Shown piece by piece: positions 44,794 through 56,004 of a stretch of DNA of 64,000 bases. Position 1 is the stretch's first letter, and every line of letters starts with the position of its first letter. The stretch spans positions 2,604,001 through 2,668,000 of the forward strand of contig NC_033567.1 of NCBI RefSeq assembly GCF_001680005.1. The letters run 5' to 3'. Below the pieces are notes generated by a model. It saw only the letters and a program-made list of their open reading frames with translations. It ran no database searches and had not been told where the DNA came from. The stretch comes from Plasmodium coatneyi (taxonomy: Eukaryota; Apicomplexa; Aconoidasida; Haemosporida; Plasmodiidae). The position numbers and the translations under genes were made by a program.

Positions 44794-45614
44794 GGGGGCC
44801 CCTCTCCCATTTGTGGAGCTCTGTGTGTACCAAGTTAAATGCGCCGGTTTGTGTCCCCACATTGACAGCTACACACCTTCGTAACATATTCAAGTGTGTG
44901 AAGTGGGACCCATCATCTCGATGATATATTTTTTGTTAACCTGATATGTGAAGTCACACCCTCCTGATGACATTTTTCACGCTCAAGTAATTCGCGTTTC
45001 CTAATTTTTTTTTTTTTTTTTCAAGTTTACCTTACTGTTCATAATTTTTTTTTACAGTTTGCCTGCCTATTCGCCTTGATTATTTAATTTATTCATTTTT
45101 TATTTTATTTTTTTGTGTGTGAACAAAGTTGCCTCTTTGTGTACCAACACATGCGTACACGCGTGTAGGTATGCCCTTGTTTTTGTGACATATTTTTTTC
45201 AAATTATCAGCTTTTTCGCCTTCACAAGTGAAGCACATTTCGTAAGGGTTAAGGGGGAGATATTTTCCTTGGCCGGTTAGGTGAAGTAAAGCGGGGAATC
45301 TACTAAGCAGTGGACAACTGAACAGTGAAACGTCCACGCTGCGAAACCCACATCGGGCGAAACAAATGGTTGGGGAATTCCTCCTCAGGAGGTACATCCC
45401 TTTGGTGAGGATAACAAAAAAAAAAAAAAAAAAAAAAAGTAGCTAGCCATTTTGCGTGTAAAAAAAAAAAAAAAATCAATGGCGTCATTTTTGCGAAGAA
45501 GGCACCATCTGTCAGAGCGATATGCATATGTATTTGGTAACCTACTTATGGACGCCCTCGCTCGGATGGGGAAAGAACCCCCCGTCTTTCTTTTTTTTAA
45601 ATTCTTTTTTCTGT
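44794..45614. other. convergent intergenic region, TRAIP-like and helicase genes
   Basis: This is AT-rich 3' flanking DNA with T runs (45007-45022 and 45094-45114) and a pair of A runs (45417-45438 and 45460-45475) around the second copy of the 20-bp inverted repeat. A 102-codon minus frame (45089-45397) has no recognisable motif. Confidence 0.6.
45440..45459 (-). repeat. 20-bp inverted repeat, copy right of the TRAIP-like gene
   Basis: Exact reverse complement of 42596-42615, set between two A runs, about 2.8 kb away on the other side of the TRAIP-like gene. Confidence 0.9.
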
Positions 45615-48600
45615 TCACTTGGAGTTGCGCAGAAAGGGCAGAGTAAAGGCGGACTTCCTGGAGTTAAAAAAGTCCAAAAAGGAAATGAATTCCTTCCAAA
45701 AAAAATTATTCCGTAGCGTGTTAGAATTTCCGACAATGATAATTCCTTTCTTCATTCTAGTCAACAGAACGTTCAACCTCTTTTCATCATTTAGAAAGCC
45801 CAATACATTTTTGTCGTTCGATCGGACTGTGCTTATAATAATGAAGTCGTTTTCGCACCCCTGGTAACTGTCTATTGTGTGCACATTTCTGTGCAGAATG
45901 TTAATACTTGGATCGACTTGTGCGTTTTCCTTCGATTGTTGGTATTTGCTATGGGATTGGTTAGTCCATTTATTGTGCCTACTGATGGTTGTTCCATTTG
46001 GGGACAGTTGAGACGTAGTAGAAAATACTTTCTCTGAGGGGGGGAAATTGTTTGCACCCATTATTTCACCATTTGGTGGAAACCTCTTCGAAAGGATGTT
46101 TCCAAAAAGGGGGCCTCCACTTGGATAATCAGTTTGGAAGACACCCTCATTACAGGTATTACCAGGTAGATCAAAGGGAAGGATGTTTTCCTCTCGGGAG
46201 ATTCCACTCAACCCGTTCGTCCTTCCTGCATTATTGCCCTTATTAAAAAGTTCGAACATTTGGCCATAACTCCAATGCGCACTCGAATCGGTATCCCCCC
46301 TGGGGGTGGTGGAATTCTCACCTCGAAAAAATATACCTCCCGATCTTCCATCGACCCTTTGGTACATGACATTTGTGCAAGTTTCTTTGTTTTCCTTTTC
46401 GTCACGGTAAAATATGGGATCATTCGGATGGGTTCTATTTCCCGGGTAGCCATTTCGCAGCAGAGACTGGATATACAACTTCTGCCCCGTGTAAGGAGTC
46501 AAAATGGTAACATTTTTCTGATTCTCCAGGTTCAACATTTGGACCAGCTTTATAATTATCTGTGCCTCAAACTGGTTTACATAAGAGTAGTTAACTTTGT
46601 ATTCAAATGTTTCATCGTTGGATTTGCCATGGTACGTATCGATGAAGAGAATTGGAAAGGTGCATTGCTGGAAGAGGTTGTTCCAGTTTAAGTACATGGG
46701 TTGTTCCTTTTCTGCGTCCTCTCCTACGTCTTCTACCTTGGGGCCTATAACAGTAGATGGATTCCCCCCCGATTGGAAGAAATCGTCCATAATTTTTTTC
46801 GACGCAATTAATTTTCTCTCGTAAAAGTAAAAAGACGTAAATAAGTACATAGGAAATATCAACCTATACTGAATGAGGAGACTGTGACACTTGGCATTTT
46901 TGTAGTGACTTAATTTTTCGAAAATGCTGAGGTAATTTATTTGCAGTCTCTTCTTCTCATTTATTAAGCTGTGGAAAGTTAACTGCTTGTCGTCACCGAA
47001 GGCGTACACAAAATCGCAGTTCAGGTTCAAACAGATCAGACTGCTATATTCAGATAAGCTGGAAGCCTCGTCGATAATTAGGTGCTTTATTTTTTTATCC
47101 TTAATTTTGAAGGCTTGATAAATGGTGTCTATATAAATGTCTGACTTTTGGTTGTTCGGCCTATGCATGGTGTCTCTATTAAGGGAGAGGTTAAGGTGCA
47201 GTAACTTTTGGCGTATGTTTTGCACCGAGATGTGTTTGCTCGTGCCCACGAATATGTTGTTCTTTCTCTCCAGGGTTAGGAAGTATATGATGAAGGAGAT
47301 GAGGTCGCTCTTGCCGCTCCCGGGTGCGCCTGCAAGGGGGTTATTAACGGCGAGGAGCAACAAGGAATGTGACTTAAAAATGAACCGGATGTATGAACGC
47401 ACGACCTGTGGAGGCACATTCCTAACACACCATGATGATGCCGATGTGTGTATCTGTCTCTTTTTTCGTTCCTGATGAACTCACCCCGAACCAGGTGCAC
47501 GGGTACACCCCCTTCGTTAATCAGAATGTCCTGCAAAATGCCCTTCTGGTAGACGTCGAACCTTTTGTATAAACTGCACATGCGTGAAAATTCCTCCGGG
47601 CTGTTTTTCAACCTTCTGTGTAATTTACCAACGATTTTATCCCTCTTGATAAGGTCCTTATTAACCATGTCGAAGAAATGGATCTCCTTTTTTCGACTCT
47701 CCAAAAATTTATGTATAGCCTCTTGGATCAGGAAGTTGTAATTTCCATCGTGATGAACCCCGATGCACATGTTTGTCACCTCCTGGGGGGGCACCACAAA
47801 TGATGAATTCTTCCTCTCATTTAGAAGTAGCTGTAAAAGTTCGCTGTTGGGGGAGTCTTTCCTCTTTTCGAACAGACTCATCATGGAGTATTTTATTCGG
47901 TTCGAAATGGTATTGAGGTGAACTGCCAGGGTGACGGCTTCGTGGACGTTGGGGTCGTCCACATGGGGAGGCTCTTGAGGATGGTGGACAAATGAGTGGT
48001 CACGGTTGACATGATCTAGACAGGTGTTATCAGTGATTGTATTCTCCCGATAGGAATTATCAATGTGGGGGCTCCGCCCTCGTGAAGCCGCCGCAAAGGA
48101 CAACTCCTGCACGCTTCCACTACGTCTGTTCAGGTAACTCTCCACGTATTCCTCACTTATATCCATCTCCTCGTACAACTTGGTCCCGTCTCCCCCCTTG
48201 TTACCACAGATGTACCGTTTGACATTCATAAAAAGGATGGAAAAATCTTTGGCCCTCTGTACTTTCTTAACCACTCCTACTAAGAACGAGTTGCTCATTT
48301 GGGCACATTTAATTAAAACGATATCATTGCTCTCAAGTTCAACCTGGCTCGATGCAATAAATTTGTAAACAGTCTTCTCCTTTTTACAGTAGCGAAGTTT
48401 GTATGCCTGGTGTAGTTCGAATGTTCTCTGCATGTTTTGCAGCCCCACGTGTTTTTCGTAATATATATTGAATAGGTAATTTAGAATGTACCTTCTGATT
48501 TGAGCAGAGGTTTCATTAGGGGGGATGTCTTCAAGGGTTTTTCTTTCCCTACTGTTGTCCTGCTCATGGGGGGATATTCCCTCTGAGTGGTCCTCCTCAT

Positions 48601-49603
48601 ATGAAGTGTATGTACTTTCACTTGCGACGCCATTTTTCTGCCCTCCCTTTTGTGGATCTACTAAATGTAGCGGTGCACTGGTATGCGATGTATGAGACCG
48701 AGGAGTTTCCCCTCCTGGGAAGTTATTCACGAGGAGGGAACTTCCATTCCGTATGGGGGTACTACTACTGATGGATGCCACCCTGGGAGAGAGACCCACC
48801 TTCACGTCGAAGAAGACACTATGCAGAGAGTTCAACACCGATATGAATATGTGTGGCCTCAACAACAGGGATGTTAATATATTTTCGAAAAACAGGAAAT
48901 CTTTTTTTTTATTTTCACCAAAAAATTGGGCCTTCAAAAAGTTCTTCCGCAGAATTTCGAAGCATATTTTTTCCTCCTTGAAATTGTTTCTCTCCTTGTG
49001 GGATAGGAAAGACTCCCAAATTTTGTAAAACTTGGTGTAGCTGTTTTTTTTTTTTGTGCCCTTTTGGTTGTTCTGCGGGGAGTTGCTGCTGGGGGAGAGC
49101 GTCTTTTCGGGGATCCTTTGGATGTGCTCATCTTGTTGCCTTGCTCCATCCGATATATTTTTAAGGTCCACCTTTGGCGGGGCACCTCTCACTTGACCAT
49201 CCTCCTTCACCTTCCTAATGTGTGGCCCACTCAATTTGGCCAGCTCCTCCTTCAGTTTCCATAATGTCTGCGTAAAATTCTTTACCTTCCTACATGCATC
49301 GTTACTAACCCAAACGGATGATTCTTCCGTGAGCTTCCAGTAAATCTCAAAGTTGAAGGGGTTACTCCTCTCCACAATGAGCTTGGCATACCCAGGTCTG
49401 TAACATTTGTATAGCTTTAAGTATTCTTTATGATCCTTCTTGTAAATTATTTTATTTTTCTGGAGGTCCTCAAATTTGTCTAGGCATTTTTCATTTTCGA
49501 ATATTTCGTGGGTTAATTTTTTTCCCGAATGGTGGTTTTTTGTGTGTGTGCGAAAACAATTGGGCAATGTACTCACCAGCCTTGTGCCCCTCAAAAGGTT
49601 CAT
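45615..49603 (-). CDS. SF1 helicase of the UPF1/Sen1 type
   Basis: Exons on the minus strand are 49603-47485 and 47329-45615, giving 1277 residues. The donor gtgagt and acceptor cttgcag (phase 1) rebuild the Walker A region H-L-V-R-G-A-P-G-S-G-K-S at about 703-714. Further SF1 motifs follow in order: I-I-D-E-A-S (motif II, about 793), F-G-D-D-K-Q-L (III), L-I-Q-Y-R (IV), T-P-Y-T-G-Q, D-S-Y-Q-G-C-E-N-D (V), and R-L-N-V-L-L-T-R-M-K-K-G (VI, about 1230). These are typical of DNA2/NAM7-family RNA/DNA helicases. A 200-residue low-complexity insertion lies between motifs IV and V. The first 700 residues contain no domain I can name, and I see no Cys-rich UPF1 zinc domain or DNA2 nuclease cluster. 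The exact member is therefore open. The basic, Arg/Thr-rich start could be an organelle-targeting signal. Confidence 0.87.
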
Positions 49604-49956
49604 AATTGGGACGGCGTCGCAGGGGGGTGGCAGACATACAACTAGTTAGCTAATTTGCCAATTTGCTACTTTGCTTGTTAGTTAGCTAGCTAGCTAGCTA
49701 GCTATTTTGGCTAATTAGCTGTGTATTTTTTTTTTTTTTTTTTTTTTTTTTCCGCTCTGAAGAAAAGACCTATCAACAACATATGATAAGAGGTCAAGAA
49801 GGAGAAAAAAAAAAAAACGCATCGGTTTTAACACGTGTGTGAAGGTATTCCTCTCCTTTATTCGTGTCGCATTTTTTTTTTCTATCTCTCTTTTTCGCCT
49901 ACTTACTATTTGTGTACGTTTTGGTTTATATGTCTACAACGTTATCTCCCCCACAA
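49604..49956. other. divergent promoter region with TAGC repeat and poly(T)
   Basis: This holds a (TAGC)n microsatellite at 49683-49704, a T run at 49725-49751 and an A run at 49805-49817. It lies between the helicase start and the proposed small gene on the plus strand. Confidence 0.65.
49683..49704 (+). repeat. (TAGC)n microsatellite
   Basis: Five and a half perfect TAGC units are followed within about 20 bases by a long T run. The same TAGCTA-next-to-poly(T) arrangement is seen near 27912, 42607 and 61246 and, inverted, near 45440. Confidence 0.9.
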
Positions 49957-50358
49957 ATGAGGCCCTTCTCAACTCCACTGCGCGTAGTGGCCGCTGCTCC
50001 CTTCGCAGATTCATTCACCAATTTGGCGCAGCGTATGGGTAAGCACATTTGTATGCACATATGTGTGAACGTGCGTACCTGCGTGTGTTTATCCCCCCCT
50101 GACTCATCTTGGCAAACGACGCCTGCACAGCGGGCGAAGAGTTCACTATTCGAGGTTACACTTGCTTGTCCCTGCTCGGCCGCATCTTCAGTGCACACAA
50201 AGGTGAGCCACCAACAATCCCCGTTCCGTCGCTTGACAACCAACAAACGTTGGCGTGAAAAAATTCGTTTCCTGTTGGTAACGCGCTCGGGAAGTAACTC
50301 CACTGCAGTGACTATCCTCCAATTTATAGTTGACTTGGATCCCCTTGTGGCCCTTTAA
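49957..50358 (+). CDS. proposed small three-exon gene, 67 residues, unknown function
   Basis: Proposed exons are 49957-50038, 50131-50202 and 50309-50358. Introns of 92 and 106 bases start GTAAGC and GTGAGC, end CTGCACAG and ACTGCAG, and are both phase 1; the first has a C-rich pyrimidine tract. The 204 coding bases join in frame from ATG to TAA. The exons are GC-rich against AT-rich flanks, as real Plasmodium exons are. The product starts M-R-P-F-S-T-P-L-R-V-V-A-A-A-P-F, resembling a mitochondrial targeting sequence. The middle contains F-T-I-R-G-Y-T-C-L-S-L-L-G-R and the end is F-I-V-D-L-D-P-L-V-A-L. I recognise no family. A longer unspliced frame (49864-50358) shares the last exon and is less protein-like. 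Transcript evidence is lacking. Confidence 0.45.
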   Translation: MRPFSTPLRVVAAAPFADSFTNLAQRMGKHICMHICVNVRTCVCLSPPDSSWQTTPAQRAKSSLFEVTLACPCSAASSVHTKVSHQQSPFRRLTTNKRWREKIRFLLVTRSGSNSTAVTILQFIVDLDPLVAL

Positions 50359-51606
50359 AGTGAAAAAAAAAAAAAAAAAAAAAAAAAGCACGGGGGAAGT
50401 ATGCACTGATTAGGAGAAATTTAGCAGCACATAGTCCTTTTCTTGTGCCCGACTTTTTATGGGACCTTTTTTTTTTTTTTTTTTTTTCCCTCTCCACGTG
50501 GTTACCTTTGCATTTATGTAGGCTGGCAGTGACACCATTGGAGCTTCCACACAGCACCGTTGCCATGTAAAAAATATATCAGGCAACATTTCTCGCGAAA
50601 CTCCTTTCCCCATTTGGTGCGCGAATATATATGGCCCTTTCCTCTCCCTCTGATCGACACAGTACATTTCGAATGAACGGACAGATGACTGATGCGGTGA
50701 GAAGAAAAATATTACTTTCTTTTAAGTACGCCATTTAACCCTTACGGGAAGGGGCAGGTGGGGGTGTTTACTTACCAACCATCAGACTTCATTCAACCCT
50801 AACCGCGACAAAAGGGCACATCATCCGGAAGGGTTTCATCCCCTTTAAGAGAGTAGGCATCTGGACACATCAGTGGGGGATTCCTTTTTCTGCTCCTTTG
50901 GTTAATTTTTGGAACCATTTAAACCGGTGTCCCGTGTGAGATATTTCCCCGTCGGAGTGTCCGTTCCGCTGAGGTAGAGAACCTTAAGCGAGTTGAAAAA
51001 AAAAGGAGAAAATGGCAATTTGGACAATCCTGATGTGGGTGTAGAACACATTTGAATTGAAGCGCTCCAAAAAGGAGGAAACCCCGTTGTGGGAACTACC
51101 AAATGGAGGGATACATCCTTTACCTTTTTAAGTATTTTTTTTTTTTTGCTTCCCCGCATAGGGGACAAAGCATTGCTTAAATGACTATTACGCATGTGTT
51201 AATCGAGATGACAAAAAAAAAAAAAAATAAATAAAATAAACAGGAGAGGTTCGCGCAGTATCTTGGGGCAAGAAAAAAATAACCGCACAAAGAGCAGAAC
51301 AAATTAACTTTTACGTCACTGCCAATGAGCAGCCCAGAGTGGGGGACGAGCTTAAGTGCCCCACATGCAGAGAACCGAAAAATGGGGAACACAAAAGTGA
51401 AGGAAGGATTGCAACATGCACGTAGGGTTGCCAAATGGTCCGGTGACAAATTCGCATTATGAGAAATGGAGTGCAGAACGATGAAGTGTTGGTATGACGA
51501 CATGACGACATGACGACGTGACGACCCCTGTAAGAAGCGGTTCGGACCACGCTTCCAACATTTTACCGGCATGGCCTATCCGTTCGCTCATTCATTTATC
51601 GTTCCC
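50359..51606. other. intergenic region before pICln
   Basis: Contains an A run (50364-50387), T runs (50467-50487 and 51135-51147) and an A run at 51212-51226. A perfect-to-near-perfect 8-bp tandem repeat lies at 51494-51525, just downstream of the pICln gene. No gene was recognised. Confidence 0.6.
51494..51525 (+). repeat. 8-bp tandem repeat (ATGACGAC, four copies)
   Basis: Three exact ATGACGAC units and one GTGACGAC unit, about 80 bases past the pICln stop codon. Confidence 0.9.
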
Positions 51607-52500
51607 TCAAGCATCCTGCTCTTCTTCCTCCTCCTCGGTTTCTTCCCCCTCACTTTCATCCTCCTCATCGTCCGGCGAATGGTCCATGTTGCTCAGCTGG
51701 CGAAAAATTTCATCGTTGGTTAAATAATTTTTGCTAACCAGGAGGATCTCTGGAGTTATTTTTTCTTCAAATGATTCATCGTCGGCATTTTCTTCATCGT
51801 GATTTTCCTCCCCCTCAAGGTGGTTCTGTTCATTCTTTGTGAAGACACTCTCCTGCTTTGACATTTTTGTAAATAACCGTTTGCCTAGTTTTTCTGGAGG
51901 TCTCTGGGGGGCTTCTTCCCCCTCGGCATGGTCCACCCCACAACCAACTTGATCTGTATCATCAGCAGCGTCCTCTACGCCGCTACCCACATGATCTGTG
52001 TCCTCTTCAGCCACAGCTGCATCCTCGTCTGGCATGCCGTCTATGCTTTCCATGTCGTCTTCTCCCCCTCCAATAATATCAGAGCTGAGTTGTATGTACA
52101 CACAGGAGCTGGCCCAAATCTTCTTATCCGATGTGATTGCATGCAAGGTGATGTTAGACGAGTCGACAGTGACGTCGTTCACGTCATTGAGCAAGTGCAT
52201 GTAGAAGTCACGGTTCTTCTCGTAGTGCTTCAAGTAATTCGCGCTATTAGCACTACAAGCACTATTAGCGCTACTAGCTATTTCTGAAAAATTTGTAATT
52301 TTTTTTTTTTTTTTTTCCTCCTCATTTTGTGTGGAAACCCAAATGATCTTTTTTTCCAGTATGTATAATTTGCCTTCCCCAAGACTTAGCTTGTTGTAAA
52401 CGAATTCTATGTCCGTGACTTTGTGCAGCACTGGCTCTGGGCCCCCTTGTTCCAGGGCCCGTCGGCCTTCTTCGCTCAGGCAGTTAAGTGCGACAGGCAT
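51607..52500 (-). CDS. pICln (methylosome subunit, CLNS1A-like)
   Basis: One exon encodes 297 residues. pICln is the assembly chaperone that holds Sm proteins with PRMT5 before snRNP assembly. The PH-like fold is recognisable: G-E-G-K-L-Y-I-L-E-K-K-I-I-W (about 40-53) matches the family's G-x-G-x-L-Y-I-T-x-x-x-x-x-W. Later I-T-L-H-A-I-T-S-D-K (about 117-126) and C-V-Y-I-Q-L (about 132-137) match the second conserved sheet. A Lys run and Ser/Ala/Asn repeats interrupt the domain. The C-terminal half is acidic with long Asp/Glu runs, as in other pICln proteins, where that tail mimics the Sm-binding surface. Confidence 0.85.
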   Translation of the reverse strand: MPVALNCLSEEGRRALEQGGPEPVLHKVTDIEFVYNKLSLGEGKLYILEKKIIWVSTQNEEEKKKKKITNFSEIASSANSACSANSANYLKHYEKNRDFYMHLLNDVNDVTVDSSNITLHAITSDKKIWASSCVYIQLSSDIIGGGEDDMESIDGMPDEDAAVAEEDTDHVGSGVEDAADDTDQVGCGVDHAEGEEAPQRPPEKLGKRLFTKMSKQESVFTKNEQNHLEGEENHDEENADDESFEEKITPEILLVSKNYLTNDEIFRQLSNMDHSPDDEEDESEGEETEEEEEEQDA

Positions 52501-54205
52501 GTTGGAAGGAAAGTGGGTACCCTTTTATATAGTGTGGTGTCCTGTGGTTGTACCACGCTGCGTTCTCCCCCCCTGGGAATGTTTACAAATTGGTTAAAAA
52601 ATTAAATTCCTACGGATTGACGTTATTTCGGATATAGGTAGCAATGGGTCAACGAGCTTGTGAATATTATGCGGGCTCCTTCCTCTGATGATTCGTTTTG
52701 TTTTTATCTTACATGCCTAGCTTATGCGAATGCAAAACGGTGGGGGCACTCCAGCAAAAAAAAAAAAAAAAAAAAACAACAATAACAACATTAGCAGCAG
52801 CAACAACAGGGATAGGAACTCCGGTGTTGCGAAAAAAAAAAAAAATTTTGTTCTTTAATATGCAGACCACGGGGGGAAACGCACCCACGAAGAAAAGTCA
52901 CTGAAAAAAATGGCCTTCCCTAAAGAAAAGATTTTCTAGAAAATTCTTTCCCAAAGTGCTGCACTATTTTGTGGCATATACACCCTACTACAAAGCGAAC
53001 CGATTCTTCCTTTTTTTTTGCGTTCCTTTTTCTCTTCGCTAAAATGGAAGAATGCTTATAGTTCTTCCGAAGTTCTAACCGTAGGCTTCTCTTTCTTTTC
53101 CGTTTGGCACCTTACATCGTGAGAGGGTAACGCGTTTGTAAGTGGCTACCCGAATGGCCTTCCCGCATGGGGAAATTAAACAAAAGGACAGGATGGAAAA
53201 GAGGCAAAAGGAATATCTCTTCCGGTTGGGAATGAAAACAGCTTCGTTCATTTGGGCCTAATCTTTTCGATCGCTCGAACTGCTAACCAAAGTCTATGTT
53301 GGCATCCCTCCCTTGAATGCTGTCCCCAAAAAATGACGCAGGACAAGTTCATCTGCATTGTTATAAACATAACTGCGCTTCAAATGATGGCCTATGTAGA
53401 GGACCCCCATGTAATGCCCAACAGGGGGGGAGTACATTCTATGGGTCTCTTCACACCGTGTGTTTTAAGCAAATCAGACAGCCATGTTACCCGCAGCAAC
53501 GGCAGGCCACACACAACACTCCGCCGAACGGCGTCCATTTCAACATAATGTGCACACCCCTATACGATCATCTGTTTTAGTGGATAATTCGCTTTCACAT
53601 TTCCCACCGGTAGGTTTACGTAGCTTCCCTGTGGACATTCCCCATTTCGCATTACTGCGCTACAGTTCAAAGGGGGGAAAAAAAGGAAAAAAAATGTGAA
53701 AAAAAAAAAAAAAAAAAAATTAAAAACGGGGGAGGAAAATAAATTTCCTCTTTGCACCACCTCCAAATGGCAAAAACGTTATTATAAAATTAAGTGTTCA
53801 GTTCATCTCATTTGCGAAACAATTTATTTTATTTTTTTTTCACTTCATTTTATTTCATTTTTTTTTTTCGTGGGTATCTTCAAACCGTTCCAACTTCGCC
53901 AAGCGCGCGTAGGAAAGTAGGCGAAATTGTCGGCCATCCAGAGGAACGTACAATTTGACGCCGAAAAGTGCAGCTCCACAAAAAGGGAAATTTTCATCCG
54001 GCAAGTGCGGAACTTTGCGTGAAGAATGCCCAGCGGTTCAAGTGGGAATTTTGAAAGTCCGATCTGCGCAGTGGTGAGCGGCGCGCCAGTAATTTGACCC
54101 AACTGGTGGTCACAGCAGAGGAGGCACACCGGTACGAACGTTACAACCAACGTTACAACCAACGCTGCTACGGCTGCATTGCTGTCACCGCTGAATGAGG
54201 ACAAA
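52501..54205. other. divergent promoter region, pICln and CenH3
   Basis: Contains A runs (52756-52775, 52831-52844 and 53699-53719) and T-rich DNA. At 53250-53580 two overlapping plus frames of 90-100 codons are open with moderate GC, but show no motif or splice logic. The last ~300 bases are probably the CenH3 5' UTR. Confidence 0.55.
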
Positions 54206-54697
54206 ATGGTGCGAACGAAAAAGAGCGTGCCCATGCACAACCCCCTGAGCAACGTAGACGGGGGGGGGAGCAGCAACGAACCGACGAACAAGACGGCACA
54301 GAGCAGATCATCACATAAGCACGCCGCAACGGGGAAAGGTACTCGAAGTCAAATTCCGCAAAAGGGAATGAAGAAGACAACTCGAATTAGGAGACCCCAT
54401 AGATACAGACCAGGTGTATTAGCATTAAAAGAAATACGAGCATACCAAGCGTCAACACAGTTGCTTATTCCAAAAATACCTTTTGTTCGAGTGGTAAAGG
54501 AGATCACCCGATTGTTTGAATTGCCCAATGAACAACTGCGTTACACCCCCGAAGCTCTGTTGGCACTGCAAACCGCATCGGAGGCCTACCTCGTCAGTCT
54601 ATTTGAAGACGCCTACTTATGTTCACTTCACGCAAACCGGGTTACCCTCATGCCTAAGGATATCCACTTGGCTCGCCGAATCCGCGGCCGCGACTGA
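54206..54697 (+). CDS. CENH3: centromeric histone H3 variant (CenH3/CSE4)
   Basis: One exon encodes 163 residues from the ATG at 54206. The C-terminal ~100 residues are an H3 fold: H-R-Y-R-P-G-V-L-A-L-K-E-I-R-A-Y-Q, then L-L-I-P-K-I-P-F, then T-A-S-E-A-Y-L-V-S-L-F-E-D, then M-P-K-D-I-H-L-A-R-R-I-R-G. The N-terminal tail (~65 residues) is unlike canonical H3: it lacks the A-R-T-K-Q-T-A-R-K-S start and is Ser/Asn/Lys-rich. That combination, plus the diverged loop 1 (L-P-N-E-Q-L-R-Y), marks the centromere-specific variant. It replaces H3 in centromeric nucleosomes and founds the kinetochore. It lies between pICln and the UTP4-like gene, the order I recall on P. falciparum chromosome 13. Confidence 0.94.
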   Translation: MVRTKKSVPMHNPLSNVDGGGSSNEPTNKTAQSRSSHKHAATGKGTRSQIPQKGMKKTTRIRRPHRYRPGVLALKEIRAYQASTQLLIPKIPFVRVVKEITRLFELPNEQLRYTPEALLALQTASEAYLVSLFEDAYLCSLHANRVTLMPKDIHLARRIRGRD

Positions 54698-56004
54698 CGG
54701 GTTGGCAGATACAAAAAGGAGGCAAGGAAAAATAAAATAAAATAAAATAAAATAAAATAAAGTAAAATACGGGGGTAAGGAACCCTATGCACGAGAATTG
54801 CAAATACGATGCCCCCTTTGATCAGTTCTGTAGCAATTTAATTGGACCACCCTGCTTTCCCCCCTTTTTCTTTTTTTTCTTTTTTGTCGTTTTCTTCCCT
54901 AACGTTTCGTTCTACGTTGTTCCGTTTTGCTTCTCCCGTTTATGGTTGTAAAGAGGACGAGGGGAGGGTTAAATATGTAGCTCCACTTCATAACGCAAAG
55001 AAGGTAAAGCTGCGCAGATGACAATGACGGGAGAACAGTTGTTTGTTTGGCCTATTTATTTTTTATTTTTTTTTTATTTTCTCCCCATTGCATTTTTTGT
55101 ATGCAAAGCTTGGTAGCTGTTCATCCGGTTAGCCATCCATGCATCTTTTTTTTTTTTTTTTTTTTTTTCCTTCCCCTTTTTTGAATACCGTTTTCTCTGC
55201 GCTGAAAATGGTGACCTTTCATTTCATTTGCCTCTTTTCCGCGGTGCGTAAAAATGTACCACCCGCGGAGGGGCATATTTACAAAGCCATTCGAATACGT
55301 GCACAATGTGGTTGCCTATACCTATATCATATATACTTTTGAGTAGTCCTTTTCGTACCGCTGTTTTTTTCTTTTTTTTTTTTTTGTTCTTTTTTGAACG
55401 TGCTGAGGAGGCACTCCAAAAAAAAGGAAACCATTCCGAAATTAACCACCTGGGATTAATCAACAACTTTGTAGAAATTTGTTTTACATTTTTTTTTTTT
55501 TTTTTTTTAATTACTTTCTCCCAATTTGGCATTCAAAGTAGAGCAAAGTCCAGGAAGAAGTGCATTCTCCACTGGCGTTTTCCCATTTTGAGAAAAAAAA
55601 AAAAACACAACTTCGCGACCAGAGTATGTAACCCTGTTGTTACTCTCCGTCGCGTATGCCTATACTGAACGCGCATTCCAGGAAGGGCCAAATGAGCGAT
55701 CACGTTTATATATAGATTTGACCCTCACCCGTTGTTACGTGGAAACCAAGTGGGTAGGGACAGTTTAGCTCCCCACCAGCAGACGCTTCATAGATCCCCT
55801 CTCCCACTCTGCTGCTGCATGGCGAGAAAGCTACACTGAGGAGGCAGCCAAACAGGGGGAAGAATACACCCCAATTGTACACGTACATGTAGAGGCATCC
55901 CTACATAGTGAAAACGCTCCCTGTAGAAAGGGCGCACAATAACCACCCCTGGTGGGAGGTATACCTAGGAGGAGCCCCTCATATTTACTTACGAACCTGC
56001 CGCA
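54698..56004. other. intergenic region, CenH3 to UTP4-like gene
   Basis: Contains a 5-bp AATAA-type microsatellite (54731-54769), T runs (55147-55168, 55368-55385 and 55492-55508) and AT-rich DNA. No gene was seen. Confidence 0.6.
54731..54769 (+). repeat. AATAA pentanucleotide microsatellite
   Basis: About seven units, nearly perfect, with one A-to-G change near the end, just after the CenH3 stop codon. Confidence 0.9.

Noticed and set aside
45089..45397. 102-codon minus frame in the convergent gap
   Set aside because: It lies in the probable 3' flank of the helicase gene, with no motif and no splice site linking it to a gene.
49926..50303. 125-codon minus frame opposite the proposed small gene
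   Set aside because: It has no splice or start logic of its own. The plus-strand three-exon model explains the same GC-rich blocks better.
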